Shown here in pieces: positions 44,174-53,712 of a stretch of 64,000 nucleotides of DNA. Both the position numbers and the translations under genes were made by a program. The notes under the pieces are model-generated. The model was not told where the DNA came from and searched no databases. It saw only the letters and a program-made list of their open reading frames with translations. This stretch comes from JANMDR01 sp031376425. GTDB taxonomy: Bacteria; Pseudomonadota; Gammaproteobacteria; Burkholderiales; Usitatibacteraceae. The stretch covers positions 13,614 through 77,613 of the forward strand of contig JANMDR010000211.1 of NCBI GenBank assembly GCA_031376425.1, written 5' to 3'. Each line of letters begins with the position of its first letter. Position 1 is the stretch's first letter.

Positions 44174-45943
44174 ATGAAGCTCGCAGACAACCCAGCAATC
44201 CAAGCCGCAAAAACGGAAACCCAACCTGCACCGATATTAAACGGCGCAGAAATTATTTGCCATGCCATGCAGGCAGAGGGCGTGGAATACGTATTTGGAT
44301 ATCCGGGTGGCGCAGTGTTGGTGATTTATGACGAGATTCATAAACAAAAAAACTTCACGCACGTGCTCGTGCGTCATGAGCAAGCAGCGGTACATGCGGC
44401 GGACGCTTACGCGCGCGCCACCGGCCGTCCAGGCGTTGCGCTTGTCACATCAGGTCCGGGTGTGACCAATGCTGTTACCGGCATTGCTACCGCTTTTATG
44501 GATTCAGTGCCGATGGTGATTATTACCGGCCAGGTGCCTACTCATGCGATTGGTCAGGATGCCTTCCAAGAATGCGATACCGTCGGTATTACGCGCCCCT
44601 GCGTAAAACACAATTTTTTAGTTAAGGATGTTGCTGATTTAGCGCTCACCATTAAAAAAGCGTTCTATATTGCCACCACGGGCCGTCCGGGCCCGGTTGT
44701 GGTTGATGTGCCAAAAGACGTATCTATGGCAAAAACCGCTTATTTTTACCCTAAAACCGTGGAAATGCGCTCTTATAAGCCTTCGGCTAAGGGGCACACT
44801 GGTCAAATTAAACGCGCGATGCAATTATTGCTGGAAGCTAAGCGCCCGATGATCTACATCGGTGGTGGTGCAATTTTGGGTGATGCCGCGCCACAGGTTA
44901 CCAAGCTGGTGCGCATGCTCGGTTACCCCTGCACTAATACACTAATGGGCTTGGGTGCGTATCCAGCGAGCGACCGTCAATTCCTTGGTATGTTAGGCAT
45001 GCACGGGACGGTTGAAGCTAATATGTCGATGCAAAATTGCGATGTGTTGCTGGCTATCGGCGCGCGGTTTGATGACCGGGTGATTGGCAATCCGGCGCAC
45101 TATAACGCGGGCAACCCAACTCGTAAAATTATTCATATTGATATTGATCCTTCATCAATTTCAAAGCGCGTTAAAGTAGATGTACCAATCGTCGGTAACA
45201 TCAACGATGTGCTCGCTGATTTAATTGGCCAGATCAATCAAGCGGAGCAAAAAGTAGACGCCGCCAATACCGTAGAGTGGTGGAAGCAAATTGAAGAATG
45301 GCGCGCTAAAGATTGCATGCGCTTCAAAATGCATGACACCATTATTAAGCCGCAATATGTCATTCAAAAGCTCTGCGAAGTCACTAAAGGCAATGCCTTC
45401 GTGACTTCCGATGTGGGCCAGCATCAAATGTGGGCAGCGCAATATTACAAGTTCGAAAAGCCGCGTCGCTGGATTAACTCTGGCGGCCTAGGCACGATGG
45501 GCGTGGGTTTGCCATATGCCATGGGCTGCAAATTAGCGTTCCCGAATGAAGATGTTGCTTGCGTAACGGGTGAAGGTTCTATTCAAATGAACATTCAAGA
45601 ACTCTCTACCTGTAAACAATATAATCTGCCAATTAAAGTAGTGCTACTAAACAATCGCTACTTAGGCATGGTGCGCCAGTGGCAGGATTTTTTCCACGGC
45701 AATCGTCACGCGGAAAGCTATATGGACGCGCTGCCGGATTTCGTGAAACTCGCAGAAGCCTACGGCCACGTTGGTATGAATATCGAAAAGCCGGGTGATG
45801 TTGAAGGCGCACTAACAGACGCTTTTGCCATGAAGGATCGTTTTGTATTCATGAACTTCATCACCGATCAAAAAGAAAACGTATTCCCGATGGTGCCCGG
45901 TGGCAAAGGCATATCGGAAATGATTTTGGCCGAAGATTTGTAA
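44174..45943 (+). CDS. ilvB: Acetolactate synthase large subunit
   Basis: 589 residues. The TPP enzyme makes acetolactate or acetohydroxybutyrate, the first shared step of valine, leucine and isoleucine synthesis. It has the N-terminal VEYVFGYPGGAVLVIYD with its catalytic Glu (in VRHEQAAVHAADAYARATG), the FAD-binding middle domain, and the C-terminal TPP motif GEGSIQMN...LNNRYLGMVRQWQ (Glu in place of the commoner Asp in GDG). The upstream gap carries possible operators. It is followed by ilvN after 235 nt and ilvC. Confidence 0.96.
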   Translation: MKLADNPAIQAAKTETQPAPILNGAEIICHAMQAEGVEYVFGYPGGAVLVIYDEIHKQKNFTHVLVRHEQAAVHAADAYARATGRPGVALVTSGPGVTNAVTGIATAFMDSVPMVIITGQVPTHAIGQDAFQECDTVGITRPCVKHNFLVKDVADLALTIKKAFYIATTGRPGPVVVDVPKDVSMAKTAYFYPKTVEMRSYKPSAKGHTGQIKRAMQLLLEAKRPMIYIGGGAILGDAAPQVTKLVRMLGYPCTNTLMGLGAYPASDRQFLGMLGMHGTVEANMSMQNCDVLLAIGARFDDRVIGNPAHYNAGNPTRKIIHIDIDPSSISKRVKVDVPIVGNINDVLADLIGQINQAEQKVDAANTVEWWKQIEEWRAKDCMRFKMHDTIIKPQYVIQKLCEVTKGNAFVTSDVGQHQMWAAQYYKFEKPRRWINSGGLGTMGVGLPYAMGCKLAFPNEDVACVTGEGSIQMNIQELSTCKQYNLPIKVVLLNNRYLGMVRQWQDFFHGNRHAESYMDALPDFVKLAEAYGHVGMNIEKPGDVEGALTDAFAMKDRFVFMNFITDQKENVFPMVPGGKGISEMILAEDL

Positions 45944-46117
45944 TTGCCTTCAGCCCAGTAATATTGAACCACCATCCCCCTGATTGAATGCGGCCACCCG
46001 CTCGCAGCCATCGGTAAGGCACTCCAACCAGAGTGAAATTGCCGATAATCAAACAGAAAATAGTAGGCTATCGTTACGTTAAAATAAATCATTTTTTATC
46101 GTAGTAATGTGCTGAAG

Positions 46118-46145
46118 ATACCCGTAAATTGGGTATTTTCAGGCA
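46118..46145 (+). repeat. Palindromic repeat element, copy 1 (ilvB-ilvN gap)
   Basis: A 28-bp segment with ATACCC and GGGTAT around GTAAATT, ending in AGGCA. It matches 24 of 28 positions of the core at 55636-55663 behind the DUF3455 gene, including the loop sequence. Two copies in unrelated places suggest a dispersed repeat. Confidence 0.5.
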
Positions 46146-46178
46146 ATTACGCTAGCCGCTTACATTAACTAGAAAACC

Positions 46179-46670
46179 ATGAAACACATATTATCCATAT
46201 TGCTTGAAAACGAATCCGGCGCATTATCCCGCGTCGCTGGCTTATTCTCCGCACGCGGCTACAATATTGAATCACTAACCGTAGCGCCTACCGAAGATGC
46301 TACGCTATCGCGCATGACTATCGTCACCACCGGCTCTGATGAAGTCATTGAGCAGATTACTAAACAGGTAAACAAGCTCATTGAAGTTGTAAAGATTGTC
46401 GATCTAAACGAAGGTAAGTTTGTGGAACGCGAGCTTATGCTGGTCAAAGTGCGTGCTGCAGGCAAAGACCGCGAAGAGCTTAAGCGCACCGCTGATATTT
46501 TTCGTGCACGCATCATTGACGTCACTGATAAAACCTACACCTTAGAACTTACCGGAACTGGCTATAAGCTTGATGCATTTTTAGAAGCCATTGATCGTGG
46601 GCTCATTTTAGAAACCGTGCGCACTGGTGCCTGTGGTATCGGTCGCGGTGAATGGGTCGTTAAGGTTTAA
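46179..46670 (+). CDS. ilvN: Acetolactate synthase small regulatory subunit
   Basis: 163 residues, the usual IlvH/IlvN long form. The N-terminal ACT domain reads HILSILLENESGALSRVAGLFSARGYNIESL (given in parts), with the valine-binding Asn-Glu-Ser-Gly region, and a C-terminal regulatory domain follows (LVKVRAAGKDREEL, GLILETVRTGACGIGRGE). It activates the large subunit and gives valine feedback inhibition. The start is fixed by MKHILSILLENE. It lies between ilvB and ilvC. Confidence 0.96.
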   Translation: MKHILSILLENESGALSRVAGLFSARGYNIESLTVAPTEDATLSRMTIVTTGSDEVIEQITKQVNKLIEVVKIVDLNEGKFVERELMLVKVRAAGKDREELKRTADIFRARIIDVTDKTYTLELTGTGYKLDAFLEAIDRGLILETVRTGACGIGRGEWVVKV

Positions 46671-46717
46671 TCCCTAAAATTTCGATTTAAAATACGTAGC
46701 TCAATACATTTACCTAA

Positions 46718-47764
<1,047 letters not shown>

Positions 47765-47784
47765 GTGGTTTGATTTAATAAAAG

Positions 47785-47812
47785 CGGCGCTCCAGCAATG
47801 GGCGCCGTTTTT
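47785..47812 (+). terminator. Rho-independent terminator after ilvC
   Basis: A 7-bp GC-rich stem, CGGCGCT (47785-47791) with GGCGCCG (47801-47807, one G-U pair), 9-nt loop, then TTTTTC. It is 20 nt behind the ilvC stop. Confidence 0.85.
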
Positions 47813-48031
47813 CTTTGTTCTTACTGTTTGCAAAACGGTTCGAAGATGTCGGCTTACTCCCTACTCATATTTACACCAAACAGATGCCTATTACTGCACA
47901 TCTCAAAACTGCGTCATTCCCGCGTATGCCCGAATCTAGGGGCTTTTAAGGATGACACATGATTCCCAGTCAAGCCGTAAAGCCAGCACGTTAGTATTTT
48001 TCATTGCAGCGGTAGTAAATTAGAAGTCGGC

Positions 48032-48958
48032 TTAGCGCTGGAAATGCGGCGCCGTATTTTCTGCAAGCACAGCGTTTATTGCAGTGCGCCCTAATGCGGC
48101 AAGGATGGAGTTTGTATTCGTGTAGTAGGGCACCACCATCAATCCAAACAGCAACGCCCAACCCCGGCCACGGCTCCACGTGGCGGCATCTGTATTGATT
48201 ACATCTCGAAAAACTGTGCGCGATGAAGCATCAAAAAGGCACCACGCTGGCATTAAATCGCAGGCAGGGTCACCGATGCCGAGCAACCCAAAATCAATCA
48301 CTGCAGCTAATCGCCCTCCTTGAAACAATAAGTTGCCAAACAGCAAGTCGCCGTGCACCCAAACAGGTGTGGCCTGCCATGTGTCCGTATGCAAAGCAAG
48401 CTCCCACTCGGCAGTAAGCGCCGCCTCGCTGTATTCGTGCCGAAGCGCTGCGATGTTACTACGTGCGGTGTTGTCCAATTGAGTTAAGGGGCTACCGCGC
48501 ATTGAGTTGTGTGCGCCAGCGGCGTAGGCATTATTTTTTGCACCACCCGTATTAATGCTGTGAAGCGCATTAATAAAACCTGCCAAATCCCGTGCAACCT
48601 CATGCCCAGCTGCAAAGCTAGTTGAATTCGCGTTGCCACCCTCGATCCACCGATGTATCGACCATTCCCACGGAAAAACCACATCTGGCACGCCTCTCGC
48701 AAGCGGTGTTGGTATCGCCAAAGGCAATTGCGGCGCCAGTATTGGCAGTAAATGCCGCTCTTTCGCCACGTGCGCAGCAGCTTGCGCAATGCGCGGCATG
48801 CGCACCACCATCGCATCGCCAAGGCGATACAAGTTATTGCTTGAACCCGATGATTCAAATGGCGTAACGAGCAGGTCTTGCCACTGCGGAAATTGGCTCG
48901 CGATGAGTGTCGAGACTAATGCGACATTCGTTTCGATTTCATTGGTATGCATTTTCAT
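48032..48958 (-). CDS. Aminoglycoside phosphotransferase family protein
   Basis: About 308 residues with the kinase-like fold of the APH/choline kinase family. The catalytic loop is WVHGDLLFGNLLF (HGDxxxxN), and the metal-binding Asp is in AVIDFGLLGIGDPACDL. The N-terminal SSGSSNNLYRLGDAMVVRMPR is the nucleotide-binding part. Substrates in this family range from aminoglycosides to small metabolites, so resistance should not be assumed. Starts at ATG 48958 or 48952; a TTG at 48964 is also in frame. No neighbour gives a clue. Confidence 0.85.
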   Translation of the reverse strand: MKMHTNEIETNVALVSTLIASQFPQWQDLLVTPFESSGSSNNLYRLGDAMVVRMPRIAQAAAHVAKERHLLPILAPQLPLAIPTPLARGVPDVVFPWEWSIHRWIEGGNANSTSFAAGHEVARDLAGFINALHSINTGGAKNNAYAAGAHNSMRGSPLTQLDNTARSNIAALRHEYSEAALTAEWELALHTDTWQATPVWVHGDLLFGNLLFQGGRLAAVIDFGLLGIGDPACDLMPAWCLFDASSRTVFRDVINTDAATWSRGRGWALLFGLMVVPYYTNTNSILAALGRTAINAVLAENTAPHFQR

Positions 48959-49080
48959 AATCAATCGAGATCTGTACCGGTGAATAAAGTTAGTTCGTCT
49001 ATTATAGCGAGCTATTGCAGTAATCTAAATTAGCTGAAAAACCTTTAAAATAGGGCATTTACAATGAAACAGGTGTGATC

Positions 49081-49158
49081 ATGAGCAAGCAATTTTTTCA
49101 TGGCAAACTACGTGGTTGTGACGTGCCTGATATCGAAATAGAATTACCATTAAATTGA
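49081..49158 (+). CDS. Possible 25-residue ORF or gene remnant
   Basis: ATG to TGA gives 25 residues, MSKQFFHGKLRGCDVPDIEI and the end ELPLN. GGTGTGATC before the ATG could serve as a binding site. I do not recognise it. It may be the leftover start of a lost gene or a chance frame in the 250-bp gap between the phosphotransferase and the ATPase gene. Confidence 0.2.
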   Translation: MSKQFFHGKLRGCDVPDIEIELPLN

Positions 49159-49216
49159 TTTAACATCTGTCATCCGACCGGCCATAAAACAAAAAATACT
49201 AGACACTGCGTAATTC

Positions 49217-50272
49217 ATGAACCCCATCGTCACCCTATCCCAAAACCAGCTGCTCGATTTTTTACTTAACGTCGCTATCGTGCGGCCCGTATTTATTTGG
49301 GGCGCGCCTGGCATCGGTAAATCATCGCTGGTACAGCGCTTTGCAGATTCTGTTGGTCTGCCGTGCGTATCGTTGCTGGGTAGTCAGTTAGCGCCGGAAG
49401 ATTTAATCGGTGTGCCGCAAATTGTTGATGGCGTGAGTAAGTTTTGCCCGCCAGCACAAATCGCACGCAAAGAGCCGTACTGCTTGTTTTTAGACGAGCT
49501 TAATGCCTGTTCACACGAAGTGCAAAAGGCGTTTTACAGCCTTATTCATGAGCGCCGTATTGGCGAGTATTGTTTGCCGGAGGGCTCGGTGGTAATCGGT
49601 GCGGGCAATCGTGCACAAGATGCCGCTATCGTGCGGCCAATGTCGTCAGCACTTATGAACCGCATGTTGCACGTGCATTTGCGGGCGGTGTATGGTGATT
49701 GGCTGGAATGGGCGAGCATGGCGCAGCTGCACCCATTGGTGCTGGAATATTTGGCACAGCGGCAAGATCATTTATGGTCGCAAGCGCCTACGCACGAAGA
49801 ACCTTTCTCAACGCCGCGTTCATGGCATATGTTGAGTGATGCGTTGAAAAGCTATGGTGAAGCCTTAACACAACAAAATTTAGAAATTTTGGCCTACGGC
49901 GCGCTCACACCTGCGCATGCGCAAAGCTTTAAAAGCTTCCATAAACAACGCGATTCCAAATATCGTTTGGAACCTATTTTGGCCGGCGAAGTAGGCTGGC
50001 CGCATTTACCGCAAGACCGTGATTTACTCTATTTTTTATCGCAATCGTTGCGCGGAAAACTCATCTTAAACTTACCCGCTAAACGCGAAGATATTGATTC
50101 GACCAATCGTGACCTTGCCCATCGCGCCAAAGCCAAGCTAAAACAACTTGCTGAAATTTCACTCGAAATGGCGCAAGTGGTGGTGGCACGTGAAGAAGGT
50201 GAAGCGTTGCCAGATTGGTTTATGATCGAGGTTATTCGTGATCTGCCGCGCTTGATTGAGAAAAAAGTTTAG
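49217..50272 (+). CDS. MoxR-type AAA+ ATPase
   Basis: 351 residues. The AAA+ core is N-terminal: Walker A WGAPGIGKSSLV, Walker B YCLFLDELNA with sensor-1 Asn in VVIGAGNRAQDAA, and SSALMNRMLHVHL as arginine-finger region. The C-terminal 150 residues are helical and unlike common MoxR lids. MoxR ATPases act with a von Willebrand A protein as chaperone pairs that insert metals or remodel complexes. The next gene, 12 nt downstream, encodes such a partner, so I treat them as one system. Its substrate is unknown. Confidence 0.85.
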   Translation: MNPIVTLSQNQLLDFLLNVAIVRPVFIWGAPGIGKSSLVQRFADSVGLPCVSLLGSQLAPEDLIGVPQIVDGVSKFCPPAQIARKEPYCLFLDELNACSHEVQKAFYSLIHERRIGEYCLPEGSVVIGAGNRAQDAAIVRPMSSALMNRMLHVHLRAVYGDWLEWASMAQLHPLVLEYLAQRQDHLWSQAPTHEEPFSTPRSWHMLSDALKSYGEALTQQNLEILAYGALTPAHAQSFKSFHKQRDSKYRLEPILAGEVGWPHLPQDRDLLYFLSQSLRGKLILNLPAKREDIDSTNRDLAHRAKAKLKQLAEISLEMAQVVVAREEGEALPDWFMIEVIRDLPRLIEKKV

Positions 50273-50284
50273 CGGACTGGCATC

Positions 50285-52090
50285 GTGGCTAAACCACTCG
50301 ACGCCGGACAAATAGCTGTTAATGTCGCGGTCAACAATCTTCGCTCCCATCCGCTCATGGGCGGCGTGATGCGTGAAGTGCGCGTGTATCGGCAAAGCCA
50401 GAGTAACCCCGTGCCTGTTGATGGCTGGGCGGTCGTGACCAGCACCGGTATTTTGTGGCTGCACCCTATGCGTCGCGCTACGCCTGCGCAATGGATGTAT
50501 GTGATGGCGCACGGCCTTTTGCACCTAGCGTTTAGACACTTTCGGGTGACGCCTAGGCCGGCCATGTGGAACGCCGCGTGCGACTGCGTGGTGGCGCGTT
50601 TTTTGTGCGACATTAAACTCGGCGAGCCGATTCATAATGTAACCCTTGAGCAATTACGCGCATGGAATGAAGACCGTTATTTTCGCGACTTCATGGAAAC
50701 TGGAATTCCCGATTGGACGCGCGACCTTTCCATTGCCGGGCCAAAACACGAAGGTATGTTTGTGGATGAAAAACCGTATTTTGGTGCCCCCATTTTTGTG
50801 GCCGATAACCGTTATGCTAAAACTTTTGCCGCATCCATGCTCGAAGCGGTGGACGACGCGCTTAAACGTGCATCTGGTTTAAGCACCACTGAACTGCGCT
50901 TAAATAAAACCCCAGCGCAACTTGCGCGCGCGTGGTTTATTGACCACTACCCATTACTGGGCGCGCTGGCTGCGGGGTTCGAGCTGGTTGAAGAGAGTCA
51001 AGCTTGTCATCGCTTAGATATTGCAGTGGCCGCCATCAGTGATTCAGAACGCAAAATTTATCTTAATCCCGGTGCCGCATTAACTGCAAGTGAGCTACGC
51101 TTCGTTATGGCGCACGAGCTATTACACGCCGGCCTTCGCCACACGGCACGCGTGGGCAATCGTGATTTTTTTCTGTGGAATGTAGCGTGTGATTTTGTGA
51201 TCAACGGCTGGTTAATCGAAATGCAAGTGGGTGTAGCACCCGATATGGGTTTGCTCTATGACCCAGCACTAAAAAACCAATCGGCTGAAACGGTTTACGA
51301 TTTAATTAGCCGCGATTTGCGCTTGCGCCGCAAGCTCATCACTCTGCGTGGTGATCAATCACCCGACATGCTTGACGGGCCGGGAAGGCATGATCAAACT
51401 AATATTCCCGTGGCGGCGACAACTGATTTTGATGCTTTTTGTCGGCGCGCCATGCTGCAAGGTCTTGACCTACACTTAAGTCAAAATCGCGGCTTTTTGC
51501 CCGGCAATTTAGCCGAAGAAATTCGTGCGCTATCGCAGCCACCCATCCCTTGGGATGTGCAACTAGCGCAATGGTTTGACGGCTTCTTCGGTCCACTCGA
51601 ACGCACGCGCACCTACGCGCGCTTAAGCCGTCGCCAAGCTTCTACACCAGACATTCCCAGACCGCGCTATGTCGCCGATGCGCAGCTACTCTCAGGTCGC
51701 ACCTTTGGGGTGGTGTTGGATTCATCCGGATCAATGGACGCTAAAATTTTAGGCCAAGGGCTAGGCGCCATTGCCGCCTACGCCTTTAGTCGCGAAGTAC
51801 CTCTGGTGCGGCTTGTTTACTGCGACGCCCACGCTTATGATGGCGGCTACGTAGCACCTGAGGCTATAGGCAATCGCATGCGTGTACAAGGCCGTGGCGG
51901 CACCGTGCTACAACCCGCCGCAGACTTACTTGCCACCGCGCAAGACTTCCCCAAAGCCGCCCCTATATTAGTTATCACCGACGGTTTTTGCGAACCCTCG
52001 CTACGCTTAAACCGAGAACACGCATTTCTAATGCCAAAATCTGGCAAGCTCCCCTTCGCACCGCGTGGCCCAGTATTTCGGATGGGTTGA
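50285..52090 (+). CDS. Putative metallopeptidase/VWA protein (DUF2201) with duplicated peptidase domain
   Basis: 601 residues from the GTG at 50285. There are two copies of one domain. Copy 1 has MAHGLLHLAFRH (His76, Gly77, His80, His85) and WNAACD at 95-100. Copy 2 has MAHELLHAGLRH (His277, Glu278, His281, His286) and WNVACD at 298-303. Only copy 2 has the HExxH zinc protease motif; copy 1 lacks the catalytic Glu. The C-terminal part is a VWA-like domain with the metal site DSSGSM (Asp479 onwards) and ITDG. This matches the DUF2201 N- and C-terminal domains. No signal peptide is seen, so it is probably cytoplasmic and works with the MoxR ATPase. Confidence 0.82.
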   Translation: MAKPLDAGQIAVNVAVNNLRSHPLMGGVMREVRVYRQSQSNPVPVDGWAVVTSTGILWLHPMRRATPAQWMYVMAHGLLHLAFRHFRVTPRPAMWNAACDCVVARFLCDIKLGEPIHNVTLEQLRAWNEDRYFRDFMETGIPDWTRDLSIAGPKHEGMFVDEKPYFGAPIFVADNRYAKTFAASMLEAVDDALKRASGLSTTELRLNKTPAQLARAWFIDHYPLLGALAAGFELVEESQACHRLDIAVAAISDSERKIYLNPGAALTASELRFVMAHELLHAGLRHTARVGNRDFFLWNVACDFVINGWLIEMQVGVAPDMGLLYDPALKNQSAETVYDLISRDLRLRRKLITLRGDQSPDMLDGPGRHDQTNIPVAATTDFDAFCRRAMLQGLDLHLSQNRGFLPGNLAEEIRALSQPPIPWDVQLAQWFDGFFGPLERTRTYARLSRRQASTPDIPRPRYVADAQLLSGRTFGVVLDSSGSMDAKILGQGLGAIAAYAFSREVPLVRLVYCDAHAYDGGYVAPEAIGNRMRVQGRGGTVLQPAADLLATAQDFPKAAPILVITDGFCEPSLRLNREHAFLMPKSGKLPFAPRGPVFRMG

Positions 52091-52204
52091 TTTTTGTAGA
52101 ATAAATAGACTGGGGGTATCCTAAAAATGGGGAATCTTCACCTTATCGGTATTTAAACTTCTAAAAGTTGCAGCAGAGCCGGGCAAAAATAAGCGATCAA
52201 AGCC

Positions 52205-52236
52205 CCCTCCCTCCACCGTAGCTGTGGGAGAGGGGA
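52205..52236. repeat. Polypyrimidine/polypurine inverted repeat at the isochorismatase break
   Basis: A C/T-rich arm (52206-52217, from CCCTCCC) faces a G/A-rich arm (52225-52236, GTGGGAGAGGGG) around a 7-nt loop; 8 Watson-Crick and 2 G-T pairs of 12. It sits exactly where the coding similarity of the remnant gene starts and may be a small mobile palindrome. Confidence 0.45.
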
Positions 52237-52582
52237 TGCCCTCCCGAAGTGCAGCGGTAACGTCATCAAAGAGATTGAACGACACTCGAACGACATCGAA
52301 GTCGTGAAGAAGCGCTATAGTGCCTTCTTTGGCAGGCAGTTGGCGCAACTGCTTGAGCACGTTCGATGTACTCATTTGATCATCGGGGGCGTCAATACAC
52401 ATGCGTGCGTGAGAGCGACTGCGGTAGACGCGTTTCAACTGGACTACAAGGTTATCCTCGCAACAGATATTATTTCGTCGTATGACGTTGAGTATCATCG
52501 CGAGTCGATCAGGTACCTTGCGCAAGCCATTGGCAAACCCATGAGTAACACCGAAGTTCGAGAGTATCTACTAGGCGCTTAA
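52223..52582 (+). pseudogene. Isochorismatase-family cysteine hydrolase, C-terminal remnant
   Basis: In one frame about 109 codons from the end of the TAG at 52222 to the TAA at 52582 give GNVIKEIERHSNDIEVVKKR, YSAFFGRQLAQLLEHVR, then the family core HLIIGGVNTHACVRATAVDA with its active-site Cys, and DYKVILATDIISSYD. Complete members have about 180-200 residues with an N-terminal ALLVIDMQ-type strand and catalytic Asp. That half is missing in all plus frames upstream. A GTG at 52304 could start a 92-residue piece, but it lacks the catalytic Asp and Lys, so the gene is most likely dead. Confidence 0.75.
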
Positions 52583-52657
52583 GTTCCTACTCAGTCGTTT
52601 TAAAATCGCAATTAGCAATAGCTGAAGAAGCCCATAAATAGTGCATCTACAACATAT

Positions 52658-53563
52658 CTATTTTGCCACTGACTTGGCTGGGTAAACCGCAATTGCCGTG
52701 CCCAATAATATCACCCCACCCCAGAGCAACATGCCATTGGTAATGTGTTCATTCAAAAACCAGCTACCGTAGGCTGTGGCAAACACGGGAATTAGAAAGG
52801 TCACCGTTAGGGTGCGTGGTGCACCGGCGCGGGCGATGAGTCGAAAATAGAGCGCGTAGGCAATGCCTGTGCAAAAAACACCTAGTGCTATTACTGCAAG
52901 CCATGCTTGCAAGCTTGGTGCAGTTTTAGGCCACAACATTATTGCCGGTATGGCTAAGAATATTGCAGCGCCGAGTTGACTGGCAGTGGCTAAGACTAGC
53001 GGAGGTATGTCATTGAAATTTTTCTTCGTATAGTTTGCAGCAATGCCGTAGCAAAATGTTGCGAGTAAGCAGGCACCAATGGCCAAGGTTTCTGCGTGAT
53101 TACCGAAAATTGTTTCAGTGGTGTTTAGCGCGGCCACTGGCGCGACGGCAGATTTATCATAGGCCAGCATAGCAGTGCCAATGGCACCGACAAACAATCC
53201 CAACCAACGCCGTATGCCCAGTATATCGTGTAACCACAGCCAAGCAATAAGCGCAGCCCACAGCGGCGTGGTGGCATTAAGGACTGATGTTAACGACGTA
53301 CTGATGGCCATGACAGCCAAGGAAAATAAGGTAAACGGAATGGCGCTGTTGAAGGTGCCGAGCAATAAAAATTGCCAAGGTCGTGTTTTGAGATGGCTAC
53401 TGTGACCATTTCTAATTACCAACGGCAACAGGCATAAGCCGCCAATCATTACGCGGAGGCAAGCCGTTGGTAACGCGCCAAATTCTGCTGCACCCAAACG
53501 CATTAATAAAAAAGAAGCGCCCCACAAGGCGGCGAGTAGAATTAAATCAATGATCCACAGCAT
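52658..53563 (-). CDS. DMT superfamily transporter (EamA)
   Basis: 301 residues and ten predicted membrane helices in two EamA repeats; each has a family-type segment (ASFLLMRLGAAEFGALPTACLR and ALYFRLIARAGAPRTLTVTFL in parts). Relatives export amino acids or other metabolites. Nothing in its surroundings indicates the substrate. The start MLWIIDLILLAALWGASFLL fits the family. It lies alone between the isochorismatase remnant and rlmJ. Confidence 0.88.
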   Translation of the reverse strand: MLWIIDLILLAALWGASFLLMRLGAAEFGALPTACLRVMIGGLCLLPLVIRNGHSSHLKTRPWQFLLLGTFNSAIPFTLFSLAVMAISTSLTSVLNATTPLWAALIAWLWLHDILGIRRWLGLFVGAIGTAMLAYDKSAVAPVAALNTTETIFGNHAETLAIGACLLATFCYGIAANYTKKNFNDIPPLVLATASQLGAAIFLAIPAIMLWPKTAPSLQAWLAVIALGVFCTGIAYALYFRLIARAGAPRTLTVTFLIPVFATAYGSWFLNEHITNGMLLWGGVILLGTAIAVYPAKSVAK

Positions 53564-53712
53564 GGTGAATTTCTAATGACGATAACAAAGCATGAGCTTG
53601 ATTGTAGCTGAAATAGGCTGGCTATGTGCGCAACGAGTGGCGATTTTAGGACCTAGATGTAATGCCCGTGCTTAGCCTTGCAACACACGTTTTGCTAAGT
53701 GGTGAGTGTGGT

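Noticed and set aside
47865..47960. REP-like sequence behind ilvC (CATTCCCGCGTATGC)
   Set aside because: It resembles one half of common dispersed repeats, but no inverted partner arm could be found.
48032..48958. Antibiotic resistance gene
   Set aside because: The aminoglycoside phosphotransferase fold is shared by many metabolic kinases and nothing mobile lies nearby; I call only the family.
52121..52525. 134-residue minus-strand frame over the isochorismatase remnant
   Set aside because: It is antisense to a recognisable protein segment and its translation is of low quality.
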